This document shows positions 44,105 through 54,542 of a DNA stretch of 59,855 nt, one piece after another. How positions within the stretch are numbered: the first letter of the stretch is position 1; the number at the start of each line of letters is the position of its first letter. The notes below the pieces were generated by a model. The model had not been told where the DNA came from, ran no database searches, and saw nothing but the letters and a program-made list of their open reading frames with translations. The position numbers were made by a program, and so were the translations under genes. The stretch is from UBA5905 sp964609975 (lineage in GTDB: Bacteria; Bacillota; Clostridia; Oscillospirales; Acutalibacteraceae). The stretch is from positions 1 to 59,855 of the forward strand of contig CAZSTR010000007.1 of the NCBI GenBank assembly GCA_964609975.1, written 5' to 3'.

Positions 44105-44334
44105 GCCGGCCCCTCCTCGATGGCGATCATGGCGGTGTCCTCCTTACGCAGGGTCAGCTCATAGTTGCGCAGACGCAGCTCGATGGGGTCGCCCATGGGC
44201 GCCACCTTGATGACGGTGACGGCGGTTCCGGGGATCAGCCCCATATCCAACAGCCGACAGCGCAGCGGCCCTGCGCCGTGCACTGCCGTGATATGGGCGC
44301 TGTGTCCCACCGGGCATTGGTCTAAGGTCATCAT
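44101..44334 (-). CDS. feoA: FeoA-type ferrous iron transport accessory protein
   Basis: A 77-residue SH3-like protein: LDQCPVGHSAHITAVHG, LLDMGLIPGTAVTVIKVAPMGDPIELRL, YELTLRKEDTAMI. FeoA regulates or stabilises the FeoB pore. Two consecutive Met codons start the frame, with GGGGGC upstream. The stop overlaps the feoB start (ATGA). Its strong promoter and a nearby dyad are listed separately. Confidence 0.94.
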   Translation of the reverse strand: MMTLDQCPVGHSAHITAVHGAGPLRCRLLDMGLIPGTAVTVIKVAPMGDPIELRLRNYELTLRKEDTAMIAIEEGPA

Positions 44335-44367
44335 GTGAAAAAGCCCCCTAATTGATTGAAAATTCCG

Positions 44368-44395
44368 CTTTCATTCGCTTGTTTTTCGATGAAAG
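44368..44395 (-). promoter_or_regulatory. possible iron-responsive operator in the feo leader
   Basis: CTTTCAT (44368-44374) and ATGAAAG (44389-44395) form a seven-base dyad with a 14-base spacer; a further TGAAA (44357-44361) mirrors the first arm. The position, about 7 bases after the expected transcription start, suits a repressor. Fur- or DtxR-type binding is a guess. Confidence 0.35.
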
Positions 44396-44408
44396 TCCTG
44401 CTTGTGCC

Positions 44409-44437
44409 ATTATAGTTTCTGGCGGGCGGAATGTCAA
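44409..44437 (-). promoter_or_regulatory. consensus sigma-A promoter of the feo operon
   Basis: Minus strand: TTGACA (44432-44437), 17-base spacer, TATAAT (44409-44414): a perfect match. Such a strong promoter suits an operon held down by a repressor. Confidence 0.85.
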
Positions 44438-44472
44438 TACCTAGAGAGCGTCGGCGTGCAAAAAAGCCCGTT

Positions 44473-45276
44473 TTACAGCTTTTGCGGTAGGGTTCTTCGT
44501 TGCCGGCGGCATTTTTTGGAAGTGGGCGGCGGAAAACAGGCGGTTTTGGCGGCGGGATGGCAAAAGCGGAGCAAAAGGGCGGACTGCGCCCGATGGAAGT
44601 GGGGAAGCTGCCAGAAAACGGGCGCCACCATCAGGCAGGAAAACAGGGCGGGGAGCCAATCGCCCAAAAAGTTGATATAGTCTCGCTTGTGGCCGCGCAT
44701 GAGCCGGGCGGAGCGGCGCAGAGCCTCGCCGCCGGGGATGCCTTCGCCGATGAGCAGAGGCGCTGCGGCATAGCGGCAAAGCCAAAGGGTGCCGCCGCCT
44801 CCGGTCACCAGCCCCAGCCCGGCGGCGACAAACAGCCAAATCAGCGCCAGCGCGTGGCCCTGCCGCTCCACCGCGCTGTTCCCCAGTTGGAGCACCAAAA
44901 GGGGCGGCAGAGCCGCCAGCAGAAGGCAGCTGGCTTTGCGCAGCCATAGCCGACTTTGCCAGCCGATGACCGCCGAAGGATGCTTCCAGCCGTGAAAAAA
45001 TCGGCGCAGGGGCGGCCAGTCACCGGCGGGGAGAAGGGAAAGGGCTGCATACCAGGAGGTGCGCCCGATGCGGGCGGGTGCACGCAACAGGACGGCCAGC
45101 GTCAGCTCGCCTACGGTGGACAGCACCAGCCGGTTGGGGAAAAGATGGATAAGCGGCGCTGGCGGCCAAAGAAAAAGCCAGAGCGCCGCCAGCCGGGGCA
45201 ACAGTCCGCAGAGAAAGACAAGCCCTTCCACGGCCATGGCCGCGGCGCAGGGCCATTTTTCGGATGTGTTCGGCAT
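44473..45276 (-). CDS. polytopic membrane protein, DUF975-like
   Basis: A 267-residue protein with about five or six TM helices. The segment ALRRSARLMRGHKRDYINF followed by a hydrophobic helix resembles the conserved stretch of DUF975-type membrane proteins; the rest is not recognised. The C-terminus is short and basic. AGGAGG lies before ATG 45276; a longer frame to 45462 lacks a good start. It is encoded next to an AT-rich scar. Function unknown. Confidence 0.55.
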   Translation of the reverse strand: MPNTSEKWPCAAAMAVEGLVFLCGLLPRLAALWLFLWPPAPLIHLFPNRLVLSTVGELTLAVLLRAPARIGRTSWYAALSLLPAGDWPPLRRFFHGWKHPSAVIGWQSRLWLRKASCLLLAALPPLLVLQLGNSAVERQGHALALIWLFVAAGLGLVTGGGGTLWLCRYAAAPLLIGEGIPGGEALRRSARLMRGHKRDYINFLGDWLPALFSCLMVAPVFWQLPHFHRAQSALLLRFCHPAAKTACFPPPTSKKCRRQRRTLPQKL

Positions 45277-45480
45277 GGGCGCGTCCTCCTGTTCAGCTGA
45301 TACAGATAGTATAAACCGACGCACGGATTTCATGCCTCGCCGGCGGCTTTGGAAAAGGAAAATACGAACGCGTGCCGCAAAAAAGAGAAGCTCGCCCTTC
45401 CGGCGAGAGAAACCCCATGGCCGAAAGAACGGGCAGCTGGTACAGGAATTGATTATTGGCAATTTCTAAGGAGAAAGAAT

Positions 45481-45867
45481 ATGGCAAACAGAGATTTTAA
45501 TGAATGGCTATCAGGCTTTCGTGATAGCATTGCCGATTACGGATATTACATAGATTTTGAAAAAGTCCACAGAAATGTTGGCGGTATCAAGTTGAAATGA
45601 ATATCTTAAAATCTCTTATCGGCTCTAAAAACATTGAAGCTGATTTTGAAAACTTAATAACAAAATATCCCGAAGCCTTGAAATGTATTCACTGCTTTTG
45701 GCTGTCAGAGCTAACGAAATATATGCTATCGACGGAGATGGGCGTATACATTTAATTTTAAGAGATCGAATTTATCTGTTCAGCAATATAAAATGCTTAT
45801 GCGTAAAGCAGGATTGTTTGATTTAATATCAAAAGTTAGGACTACCTATGTAAATAGGATAATCTAA
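45481..45867 (+). pseudogene. remnant of a DpnII-family type II restriction endonuclease
   Basis: Three reading frames, read in order, match the N-terminal half of DpnII-like GATC endonucleases: RDFNEWLSGFRDSIADYGYY (45484-45543) with the sequence ending VGGIKLK, then NILKSLIGSKNIEADFENLI and YPEALKCI, then LLLAVRANEIYAIDGDG, then QQYKMLMRKAGLFDLIS. At least three frameshifts separate the pieces, and the C-terminal catalytic half is missing. An AAGGAG ribosome binding site is still present. The DNA is visibly AT-rich against a GC-rich genome, so it was acquired. No methyltransferase remains beside it. Confidence 0.82.
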
Positions 45868-45890
45868 GACACAGCAAATCAATTTGTGCC

Positions 45891-45938
45891 AATACGCAAC
45901 CGCAAAATCGGTAAAGGTTGATTTTGTGGTTGCGTATT
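45891..45938. terminator. stem-loop after the endonuclease remnant
   Basis: AATACGCAACCGCAAAATC pairs with GATTTTGTGGTTGCGTATT with one wobble pair (19-base arms). Probably the terminator of the acquired gene. Confidence 0.55.
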
Positions 45939-45966
45939 ACAGTTGTCTTTTCGTGTCTACGAAATG

Positions 45967-46010
45967 ATATTGCTTCCACCGAGAACCGCGTTTCCGGTGG
46001 AAGCAATATT
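45967..46010. terminator. stem-loop after the surface protein gene
   Basis: ATATTGCTTCCACCG pairs with CGGTGGAAGCAATAT. It lies just beyond the 3' end of the minus-strand gene at 46022, so it may terminate it. Confidence 0.5.
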
Positions 46011-46021
46011 TGTTTAGAGCA

Positions 46022-48208
46022 TTACCCGATGAATGTTTGCTTTTTGCGGTGGGTGGCGACGGTCAGCAGGCCGGCGGCGAGGAGAGCGCTCCACAGCCAG
46101 GCATTGGATAAATCGCCGGTTTGCGGGGCTTTATCCGGGGTGAGGTCGTTGCCGCCGTTGGGTGTATCGGTGGCGGGAGCGATTTTCCATTGTGCCTCCA
46201 GCCGCACCTCCAGCACCGTTTCGGCGGCGGCCAGCTCGCCATAGGTGGTTTCGGCGGTGACGGCCGTATCTCCGCATTTCCAGCCGATGAATGTCCAGCC
46301 GGTTTTCGTCGGGGAGGACACACCGGCCAGCACCGCATCTGTCCATTGGACATCCGTTTTGGCGCGGACGGCGCTGCCGCCCATGGAGTCGAAGGAAACG
46401 GTATAGCGCTTTGCCTGCCAGCCGGCATACAGGGTTATCGGCGCGTTCACCCGGTCGGCTTCGAAGTCGAAGACTGTGGTCAGGGCTTCATCCGTATACC
46501 AGCCGGTGAAAAGATAGTCGGAGCGGGTGGGCGTGTCGGGCGCGCGCAGGATGTCCCATTTGGTCAAAAGAAGTGTCTGGCTGGGGTCTATGCTCCCGCC
46601 CGTCGGATTGAAATGGACGGTATAGGAATATCCGCCGATGTCGTCGCGGACTGAATCGTCCTCCCGGAGCTGAGCGTTGGTTACGGCGCCGGCGCGGCTT
46701 GAACATTCAACCACCGCCACATTTTTGCCGCAGCCGAGGACACCGCCTGTATAGGTGGCGTTTCCGCCCTCCTTTGCGCCGGTGACCGTGCCGGTGTTTG
46801 TGCACAGCTCGATGCGTACAACATTGCCCTCCTCGTCGAAAAAGGCGCTGTCCGCCGCGAAGCCGGCGATGCCGCCGGTCACGGCCCCTTCCATCTGAAC
46901 CACATAGGGAATTCCGCCCACAAGGACGACGGTGGCCTCCGTCTCCTCATAATCGCTCAGGCAGAGCACGGTGCCGTCGTTTGTGCAATTAGAAATCAAG
47001 CTATCTCGGTTATAGGAATACACCGGCAGGGTATCGCAGTCAATCTCGCCGTTATCCAGCAGATGGGAAACGTCCCGCGGATTATAAACCGCGCCGACGA
47101 TGCCGCCCACATTAAAGGGTTGCTGCTCAACCGACTGGGCGGGGTCACTGCTATAGGGTTTTCCGGTGATCGTGCCGGAGTTTTCGCAATGGAGAATTTG
47201 CGTGCCGTAAAAGGCATAGCCGGCAATGCCGCCCACGCCGATGGTTCCGGTGACTGCTACGGTGTTTTCGCAACGCTCGATGCTGGCGTTTTGTGCGTAG
47301 CCGACGATGCCGCCGGTTCCGGCCTCGATGCTGGCAACCTCGCCGCTGTTCGTGCATTGCCGGACGATGGCACGATAATCGGCGCTGTCGCTGACGAGAC
47401 GGCCGACAATGCCGCCGGTACATTCATAGTTGTTGGCGGTTGTGCAGGTAATTTTTCCTTCATTCTGGCAGTTGTCGATCAGCACGGGATTGGTTCCGCT
47501 CTGGCTCAGGGTGGCCACGCCGGCGATGCCGCCCAGCTTGTGCCGCGCGGGGGTCTCTCCCGTTAGGAGCAGATAGACGGAGGCCTTGTTCACACAGTTG
47601 GAGATGGAGCTGTCCTTGGAGCGGCCGACAATACCACCCACCGATTCGCTGCCGCGTACGCCAAAAGGATAGTCTCCGGCAGGGATGCCGCTGACACTGC
47701 ACCCCCGGATAGTGCTGTTGACAGCCACGCCGGCGATGCCGCCCACATCCGTGTCTCCGTAGATAATCGGTTCAACTAGGCAGACATTTTGGATGGTGGC
47801 GTTTTGGATATATCCAAACAGACCGACATGGTTGCCGGCTGCTTGTTCGATGCACAGATGGTGAATTTCCACATTCTCGGCGAAGGAAAAGGTTCCGGTA
47901 TAGGGCGCCTCCTCGCTGCCGATGGGCGACATCGTGATTAAACCGACAAGGTCGCCACTCGGCGGTGTGGGGATGATGCTTTGCATAACCTTGCCGCAGG
48001 CGGCGGTGTTTTGACTGGCACCGTCGGTTCCGTTCACGATGGAGGCAAAGGCGGCGAGATCCTCCTTGGTGTAAATCAAATAAGGCGCGCTTTTGGTGCC
48101 TTCGCCGATCAGCGTTCCGGCGGTTGCCTTCGCCGTTTTCGGAAGGAGCGTCAGGCACAGCAGAAGCGCCGTGGTGAGGACAACCATTCGTTTTACCGTA
48201 TTTTTCAT
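46022..48208 (-). CDS. large cell-wall-anchored surface protein with GLUG and InlB repeats
   Basis: A 728-residue exported protein. A signal peptide (about 1-28) is followed by many Gly-rich repeats of the VGGIAGVA/TGGIVGYA type with Cys-Asn-Gly spacing (GLUG-like, about 130-520) forming a beta-helix. Two Listeria-Bacteroides (InlB) repeats follow, with YTVHFNPTGGSIDP and YTVSFDSMGGS. The end has APQTGD, a hydrophobic helix and a basic tail, a sortase-type wall-anchor signal that differs from the usual LPxTG. AGAGGGG precedes ATG 48208. It is probably an adhesin. Confidence 0.8.
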   Translation of the reverse strand: MKNTVKRMVVLTTALLLCLTLLPKTAKATAGTLIGEGTKSAPYLIYTKEDLAAFASIVNGTDGASQNTAACGKVMQSIIPTPPSGDLVGLITMSPIGSEEAPYTGTFSFAENVEIHHLCIEQAAGNHVGLFGYIQNATIQNVCLVEPIIYGDTDVGGIAGVAVNSTIRGCSVSGIPAGDYPFGVRGSESVGGIVGRSKDSSISNCVNKASVYLLLTGETPARHKLGGIAGVATLSQSGTNPVLIDNCQNEGKITCTTANNYECTGGIVGRLVSDSADYRAIVRQCTNSGEVASIEAGTGGIVGYAQNASIERCENTVAVTGTIGVGGIAGYAFYGTQILHCENSGTITGKPYSSDPAQSVEQQPFNVGGIVGAVYNPRDVSHLLDNGEIDCDTLPVYSYNRDSLISNCTNDGTVLCLSDYEETEATVVLVGGIPYVVQMEGAVTGGIAGFAADSAFFDEEGNVVRIELCTNTGTVTGAKEGGNATYTGGVLGCGKNVAVVECSSRAGAVTNAQLREDDSVRDDIGGYSYTVHFNPTGGSIDPSQTLLLTKWDILRAPDTPTRSDYLFTGWYTDEALTTVFDFEADRVNAPITLYAGWQAKRYTVSFDSMGGSAVRAKTDVQWTDAVLAGVSSPTKTGWTFIGWKCGDTAVTAETTYGELAAAETVLEVRLEAQWKIAPATDTPNGGNDLTPDKAPQTGDLSNAWLWSALLAAGLLTVATHRKKQTFIG

Positions 48209-48279
48209 AAGAATTCCCCTCTCTTTCAGCGAACAGTGGCGCAGGCGAAATATCGCCTACTAATCGTTCGTTCGAAAAT

Positions 48280-48308
48280 AGTATAGCATACGGCTCCGCT
48301 GATTGCAA
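48280..48308 (-). promoter_or_regulatory. sigma-A promoter for the surface protein gene
   Basis: Minus strand: TTGCAA (48303-48308), 17-base spacer, TATACT (48280-48285). The 5' leader contains a small hairpin, AGGCGA/TCGCCT (48243-48258). Confidence 0.72.
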
Positions 48309-48444
48309 TACCATTTGACGCTTTTTTCGCAGGGGGATGGCGGCCGGAATTCCGAAATTTTTCGGGAAAATTCGGTAAAAAGAGCGAAGCAGGAGATGCT
48401 TTGTCGGGCTTTTGGCTCTTGTTAAAATTTCGAGGGAGAAGCGG

Positions 48445-48473
48445 TTGCAATTCGAGGAACAGTGTGCTATACT
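48445..48473 (+). promoter_or_regulatory. sigma-A promoter for the small membrane protein gene
   Basis: TTGCAA (48445-48450), 17-base spacer, TATACT (48468-48473). It diverges from the surface protein promoter 140 bases away. Confidence 0.72.
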
Positions 48474-48508
48474 GAAGAAAATTGTGCAGGCGGAAAGAGG
48501 AGAATGAA

Positions 48509-48868
48509 ATGACAACCTATGGGATGCTGTTCTGGGTGGCGGTTGTTTTTCTTCTTCTGGCCTTTTTGCAGAAAAGACGGCGCACTGCGGCGGCCGTGTG
48601 GAAAATGCGAAGCCGAAAAAAACAGCAAGGAGAGCGATTGGCGATGAAGGAGCTGGCGAATAGCTTTATTGGAGAAAAGTGCATTGTTTACACCATTTCT
48701 TCCAATGATGGGAGCATACAGGGCGTGATACGGGAAATCGGCGACAGCGGCTTGCTGTTGGAAAGAACCTCCGGAGAGCGGGAGGCGATTAACCTGGATT
48801 TTGTCACGCGTATTCGCGCCTACCCGCGAAAGAAAAACGGAAAGGAAAAAAGCGTGATATTGGACTGA
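48509..48868 (+). CDS. small membrane-anchored protein with Sm-like C-terminal domain
   Basis: A 119-residue protein with one TM helix (about 6-23), a basic stretch (KRRRTAAAVWKMRSRKK) and a beta-rich C-terminal domain: SFIGEKCIVYTISSNDGSIQ, GVIREIGDSGLLLERTSGE, INLDFVTRIRAYPRKKNGKE. This C-terminal pattern is seen in small clostridial proteins of unknown function. AGAGGAG precedes ATG 48509. A bidirectional terminator follows. Confidence 0.65.
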   Translation: MTTYGMLFWVAVVFLLLAFLQKRRRTAAAVWKMRSRKKQQGERLAMKELANSFIGEKCIVYTISSNDGSIQGVIREIGDSGLLLERTSGEREAINLDFVTRIRAYPRKKNGKEKSVILD

Positions 48869-48978
48869 GCGTGTGTGGCAGTTGCGGTGATGGGTCGGAA
48901 ACGATTCCGTGAACGCGCTGAACACATCCTCGTCCGTTGCGTAATGGACGGAGGTATGCCAAAAGCCGACCAAACGCT

Positions 48979-49017
48979 AAAAAGCCGCGGCAGAGAAGCT
49001 CTCTGCCGCGGCTTTTT
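48979..49017. terminator. bidirectional terminator with perfect 17-base arms
   Basis: AAAAAGCCGCGGCAGAG pairs with CTCTGCCGCGGCTTTTT around the loop AAGCT, between the small membrane protein gene and abrB. Confidence 0.9.
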
Positions 49018-49034
49018 GCAATGCCAGAGAAAGG

Positions 49035-49280
49035 TCAGTCCCGGTTTCCCAATTCGCGGGCGCAGTTGGCGCACACATTTTTGCCCTTGTAGGAAAGAAT
49101 GTCCCGGGCATTGCCGCAGAAAACGCAGGCGGGGAGATATTTGCGCAGGACGATGGTGTTGTCCTCCACGAACACCTCCAGAGAATCGTTGTCGTCAATG
49201 CCCAGAGACCGACGCAGCTCGATGGGCAGCACAAACCGCCCCATGCTGTCGATGCGGCGTACAATTCCGGTTGAAGTCAT
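49035..49280 (-). CDS. AbrB/SpoVT-family transition-state regulator with zinc ribbon
   Basis: An 81-residue DNA-binding protein. Residues 1-47 form the swapped-hairpin AbrB domain (GIVRRIDSMGRFVLPIELRRSL). The C-terminal part has four Cys (52, 55, 70, 73) in CVFC and CANC pairs, likely a zinc ribbon. AbrB-like proteins control stationary-phase and sporulation genes. The promoter lies at 49337-49365. The gene is monocistronic. Targets are not visible. Confidence 0.88.
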   Translation of the reverse strand: MTSTGIVRRIDSMGRFVLPIELRRSLGIDDNDSLEVFVEDNTIVLRKYLPACVFCGNARDILSYKGKNVCANCARELGNRD

Positions 49281-49336
49281 GGCTCTTTTCTTCCTTTCTT
49301 TTTATTCTGTTCGATGAAAATCGACTCTACTCACCA

Positions 49337-49365
49337 ATTTTACCAAATATCTCCATTTTTGTAAA
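49337..49365 (-). promoter_or_regulatory. sigma-A promoter for the AbrB-family gene
   Basis: Minus strand: TTTACA (49360-49365), 17-base spacer, TAAAAT (49337-49342). Confidence 0.62.
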
Positions 49366-49425
49366 GGGGTTCGGGGCGGAAAATTGCGAAAAATCCGCCA
49401 ATTTTTTGTTTTTTCGACAAAATAT

Positions 49426-49459
49426 GACAAAGGCGGGCGTTTTTACGCCCGTCTTTGTC
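49426..49459 (-). terminator. terminator after the 40-residue Cys-rich ORF
   Basis: GACAAAGACGGGCG pairs with CGCCCGCCTTTGTC (one wobble), followed on the minus strand by ATATTTT. Confidence 0.65.
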
Positions 49460-49469
49460 GCAAACCGGG

Positions 49470-49592
49470 TTAGCCGCAGCAGGAGTTCGTGGTGGTGGAA
49501 CCGCAGTCGCTGTCATCGATCAGCAAAAGGACGATGATGATGAACAGAATCCAGGTGCAGTCGTTACCACTAAAGAGATTACGCAGACACAT
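49470..49592 (-). CDS. small Cys-rich hydrophobic peptide (40 aa)
   Basis: MCLRNLFSGNDCTWILFIII, then a hydrophobic run, then an Asp/Ser/Thr tail ending NSCCG. GGAGGTGG lies before ATG 49592, and a terminator follows, so this is a real gene. Similar short peptides with a starting MCLRNLF-like sequence and Cys-rich end occur in Clostridia, often linked to spores, but I cannot assign a function. It is transcribed away from clpC. Confidence 0.7.
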   Translation of the reverse strand: MCLRNLFSGNDCTWILFIIIVLLLIDDSDCGSTTTNSCCG

Positions 49593-49722
49593 ACATTGCC
49601 ACCTCCTTACACTTTCATAGTATGCCGGGGATGGCGGACGGTGCGAAATTTTCTGTCCGGATGTATAAACGGCGCGCCCGCCGCCTATATTCATACCACA
49701 GAGAGAAAGGGGAGAGCGGGGC

Positions 49723-52155
<2,433 letters not shown>

Positions 52156-52160
52156 GCGAA

Positions 52161-52212
52161 AAAGGCCGCAGGAGAAAAGTCCCGGTTTTTCGGGCTTCTC
52201 CTGCGGCCCTTT
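52161..52212. terminator. bidirectional terminator after clpC
   Basis: GGCCGCAGGAGAAAAGTCCCG pairs imperfectly with CGGGCTTCTCCTGCGGCC around a T-rich loop; clpC and the flavoprotein gene converge here. Confidence 0.82.
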
Positions 52213-52229
52213 GTGACGCGCAGAGGGGA

Positions 52230-53390
52230 TTATTTTTCGCTTGCGGACAGCTCCTTTGCCAAGCGTTGCAGCTGTTCCTCGGTTTCCGCGTTGGGGGCGG
52301 AGAGAATACGCACATGATTCTCGGCGAAGGTCAGCTCCTTGCAATCCTGCAAAAGCTCCTGCATTTTTCGGGTCGCCGTCGGCGCCCAGGAGCCGTTTTC
52401 CAGAAAGGCCACCTTGCGTCCCCGGAAGCCTCGCTCGGACAGATGCTGGAGAAAGGCCTTCATCGGCGGGAACACATCGGCGTTGTAGGTGACCGAGGCC
52501 ACCGCCAGCCGGTCATAGCAAAAGGCCATAGCCACCGCCTGGGGCAGGTCGCACCGAGCCAAATCGAAGAGGGCGACCTCCATGTCCTGCTGGCGCAGGA
52601 GAGCGGCCAGCCGCTCCGCTGCGGCCTTCGTGTATCCGTATACGGAGGCATAGGCCACGGTCACGCCGGATTTTTCCGGGCGATAGGAGGACCAGGTGTC
52701 ATACAGCGAAAGATAATGCTCCAGATTTTCGGTCAAAACCGGGCCATGCAGGGGGCAGACGCTGCGGATGTCCAGCTTGGCGGCCTTTTTCAGCAGAGTC
52801 TGCACCGGTGCGCCGTATTTTCCAACGATGCCGATATAATAGCGGCGGGCCTCCTCCTCCCACGGCTCCTCTCGGTCGAGCGCGCCGAATTTTCCGAAGG
52901 CGTCGGCGGAAAAGAGCACCTTTTCCGTTTCCTCATAGCTGACCATGACCTCCGGCCAGTGCACCATGGGTGCCAGCACGAAATGGAGGGTATGCGCGCC
53001 TAGGAACAGGCTGTCCCCCTCCTTCACCGCCCGGCCGTTTTCGGAAAAATCCTGCCCGAAGAACTGGCGCATCATGGTGAAGGCCTTGTCGGTGGCGACG
53101 ATGGTGGCGGCGGGATACGCGTCTCGGAAGCGCCGGATGTTGGCGGAATGGTCCGGCTCCATGTGCTGCACCACCAGATAGTCCGGCTGGCGTCCGTCCA
53201 GCGCCTGCGCCAGATTTTCCAGCCATTCTGCGCCGAAATTGGCGTCCACCGTGTCCATCACGGCGATTTTTTCGTCGAGAATCATATAGGAATTATAGGA
53301 CATTCCGTTGGGCACGGTGTATTGTCCTTCGAACAAATCGACGGAATGGTCGTCCACGCCGATGTATCGTATCGAATCGGAAATATACAT
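52230..53390 (-). CDS. A-type flavoprotein (flavodiiron protein, FprA-like)
   Basis: A 386-residue oxygen or NO reductase. The N-terminal beta-lactamase-like domain has all diiron ligands: HMEPDH (His76, Glu78, Asp80, His81), His144 (MVHWPE), Asp163 (SADAFG) and His215 (PLHGP). The C-terminal flavodoxin domain (from about residue 245) binds FMN near ASVYGYTK. It protects anaerobes from O2 or NO, usually fed by a rubredoxin, which is not nearby. GGAG precedes ATG 53390, with a promoter at 53448-53476. Confidence 0.93.
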   Translation of the reverse strand: MYISDSIRYIGVDDHSVDLFEGQYTVPNGMSYNSYMILDEKIAVMDTVDANFGAEWLENLAQALDGRQPDYLVVQHMEPDHSANIRRFRDAYPAATIVATDKAFTMMRQFFGQDFSENGRAVKEGDSLFLGAHTLHFVLAPMVHWPEVMVSYEETEKVLFSADAFGKFGALDREEPWEEEARRYYIGIVGKYGAPVQTLLKKAAKLDIRSVCPLHGPVLTENLEHYLSLYDTWSSYRPEKSGVTVAYASVYGYTKAAAERLAALLRQQDMEVALFDLARCDLPQAVAMAFCYDRLAVASVTYNADVFPPMKAFLQHLSERGFRGRKVAFLENGSWAPTATRKMQELLQDCKELTFAENHVRILSAPNAETEEQLQRLAKELSASEK

Positions 53391-53447
53391 AATTATAATC
53401 GCTCCTTTTTTGAATAGAGTTCAGGCTGTTAGCGGCCGACAACCGAT

Positions 53448-53476
53448 AGAATAACACAATCGGAAATGTTCGTCAA
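53448..53476 (-). promoter_or_regulatory. sigma-A promoter for the flavodiiron gene
   Basis: Minus strand: TTGACG (53471-53476), 17-base spacer, TATTCT (53448-53453). Confidence 0.68.
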
Positions 53477-53655
53477 GAAAAAAGTTGCGGTTTTTCGTTG
53501 AACGCCTCGTGCTTTTTTGCTTTTCTGGACTGCCCGCTTTTTATTCACTTTTTTGCGAATACTCCACCAGCGGAGAAATGTTGAAAATCCGGCGATTTTG
53601 GTGGGGCTTTTATCTGAATTTCACAAAAGAAGGCCGCCGCGAAGCTGAAAATCGG

Positions 53656-53684
53656 TTGACAGAGATAAAATAAATTGGTATACT
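53656..53684 (+). promoter_or_regulatory. sigma-A promoter for the Thr-rich lipoprotein gene
   Basis: TTGACA (53656-53661), 17-base spacer, TATACT (53679-53684). The 200 bases between the two promoters hold no other element that I recognise. Confidence 0.82.
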
Positions 53685-53748
53685 GGATTTGAACGAATAT
53701 CCGCGGCGCGATGGGCGTCGCGAGAATGGATTCGGAAGGATGATTGTG

Positions 53749-54471
53749 ATGAAAAAATGGCTTCCCTTGTGCCTGTGTCTGATGGTGCTGCTGAGCGGTG
53801 CGGTTGCTTGCCGGAGAATACCGGCGAACACGCCCGGCGATTCCCCGGTGATGGATTCCAGCGACCCCGATGCGGAAAATCTGCCCCTTGTCTCCGAGGG
53901 GGACACATCGGACACCTCCAACATCCCCGATAACTCTGACGCAACCGCAACCGGCGGCTGGAGCTGGGCCGGTGGCTCGACGACCGCTCCGGCCACGCCG
54001 GGAGTTTCCGGCGCAGAGGACAACGATGGCGCGCTGGGCGCGCTTCCTCCGGAAAAGACGACCGTCGGCGCGGCCACAACCACCACCTCTGCGGCTGTCA
54101 ACACCACCACAACCACCACCGCCGCGTCCCAAGCCCCGGTCAGCGGCGTTTCCCTGCCCGCGGTGGGCTTCCAGCCGCTGGGCAACACCGTGGCGCCCAG
54201 AAAAAACCTGGTGGTAAGCCAGTCCTCCTGCAACGGCAACCAGGTCTCCCTGAAGCTCACCAACAATAATACTTCCGTGGAGATAGATGAGGAGTCCTAT
54301 TTGCGGTATACCTGCTATGACAAGAACGGAAAATCTCTTTCCTCTGGGAATGTGCCGCTGGGGCTTTTGCGTCCGGGAGCGTCCGTTTCCGCCAGCATCC
54401 GTATCCCCGATGGCACGGCAAAGCTGACCCTGTCCGACGGAAAGGTGGAGTTCTGGTCCGTCTGGAAATGA
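53749..54471 (+). CDS. lipoprotein with Thr-rich linker, unknown function
   Basis: A 240-residue exported lipoprotein: signal MKKWLPLCLCLMVLLSGAVAC (lipobox AVAC), a long low-complexity region rich in Asp/Ser/Thr with runs such as NTTTTTTAAS, and a small beta-sandwich-like C-terminal domain (QVSLKLTNNNTSVEIDEE, then PLGLLRPGASVSASIRI). This is the usual shape of a wall-spanning lipoprotein with an Ig-like or FxLYD-type head. GGAAGGA precedes ATG 53749. Function unknown. Confidence 0.6.
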   Translation: MKKWLPLCLCLMVLLSGAVACRRIPANTPGDSPVMDSSDPDAENLPLVSEGDTSDTSNIPDNSDATATGGWSWAGGSTTAPATPGVSGAEDNDGALGALPPEKTTVGAATTTTSAAVNTTTTTTAASQAPVSGVSLPAVGFQPLGNTVAPRKNLVVSQSSCNGNQVSLKLTNNNTSVEIDEESYLRYTCYDKNGKSLSSGNVPLGLLRPGASVSASIRIPDGTAKLTLSDGKVEFWSVWK

Positions 54472-54542
54472 GCGTTTTGAAGCGGAAACACAATACGGAT
54501 TGTTTAACCTGGGTATAATTATACAAATTGGAGTTGAACTTT

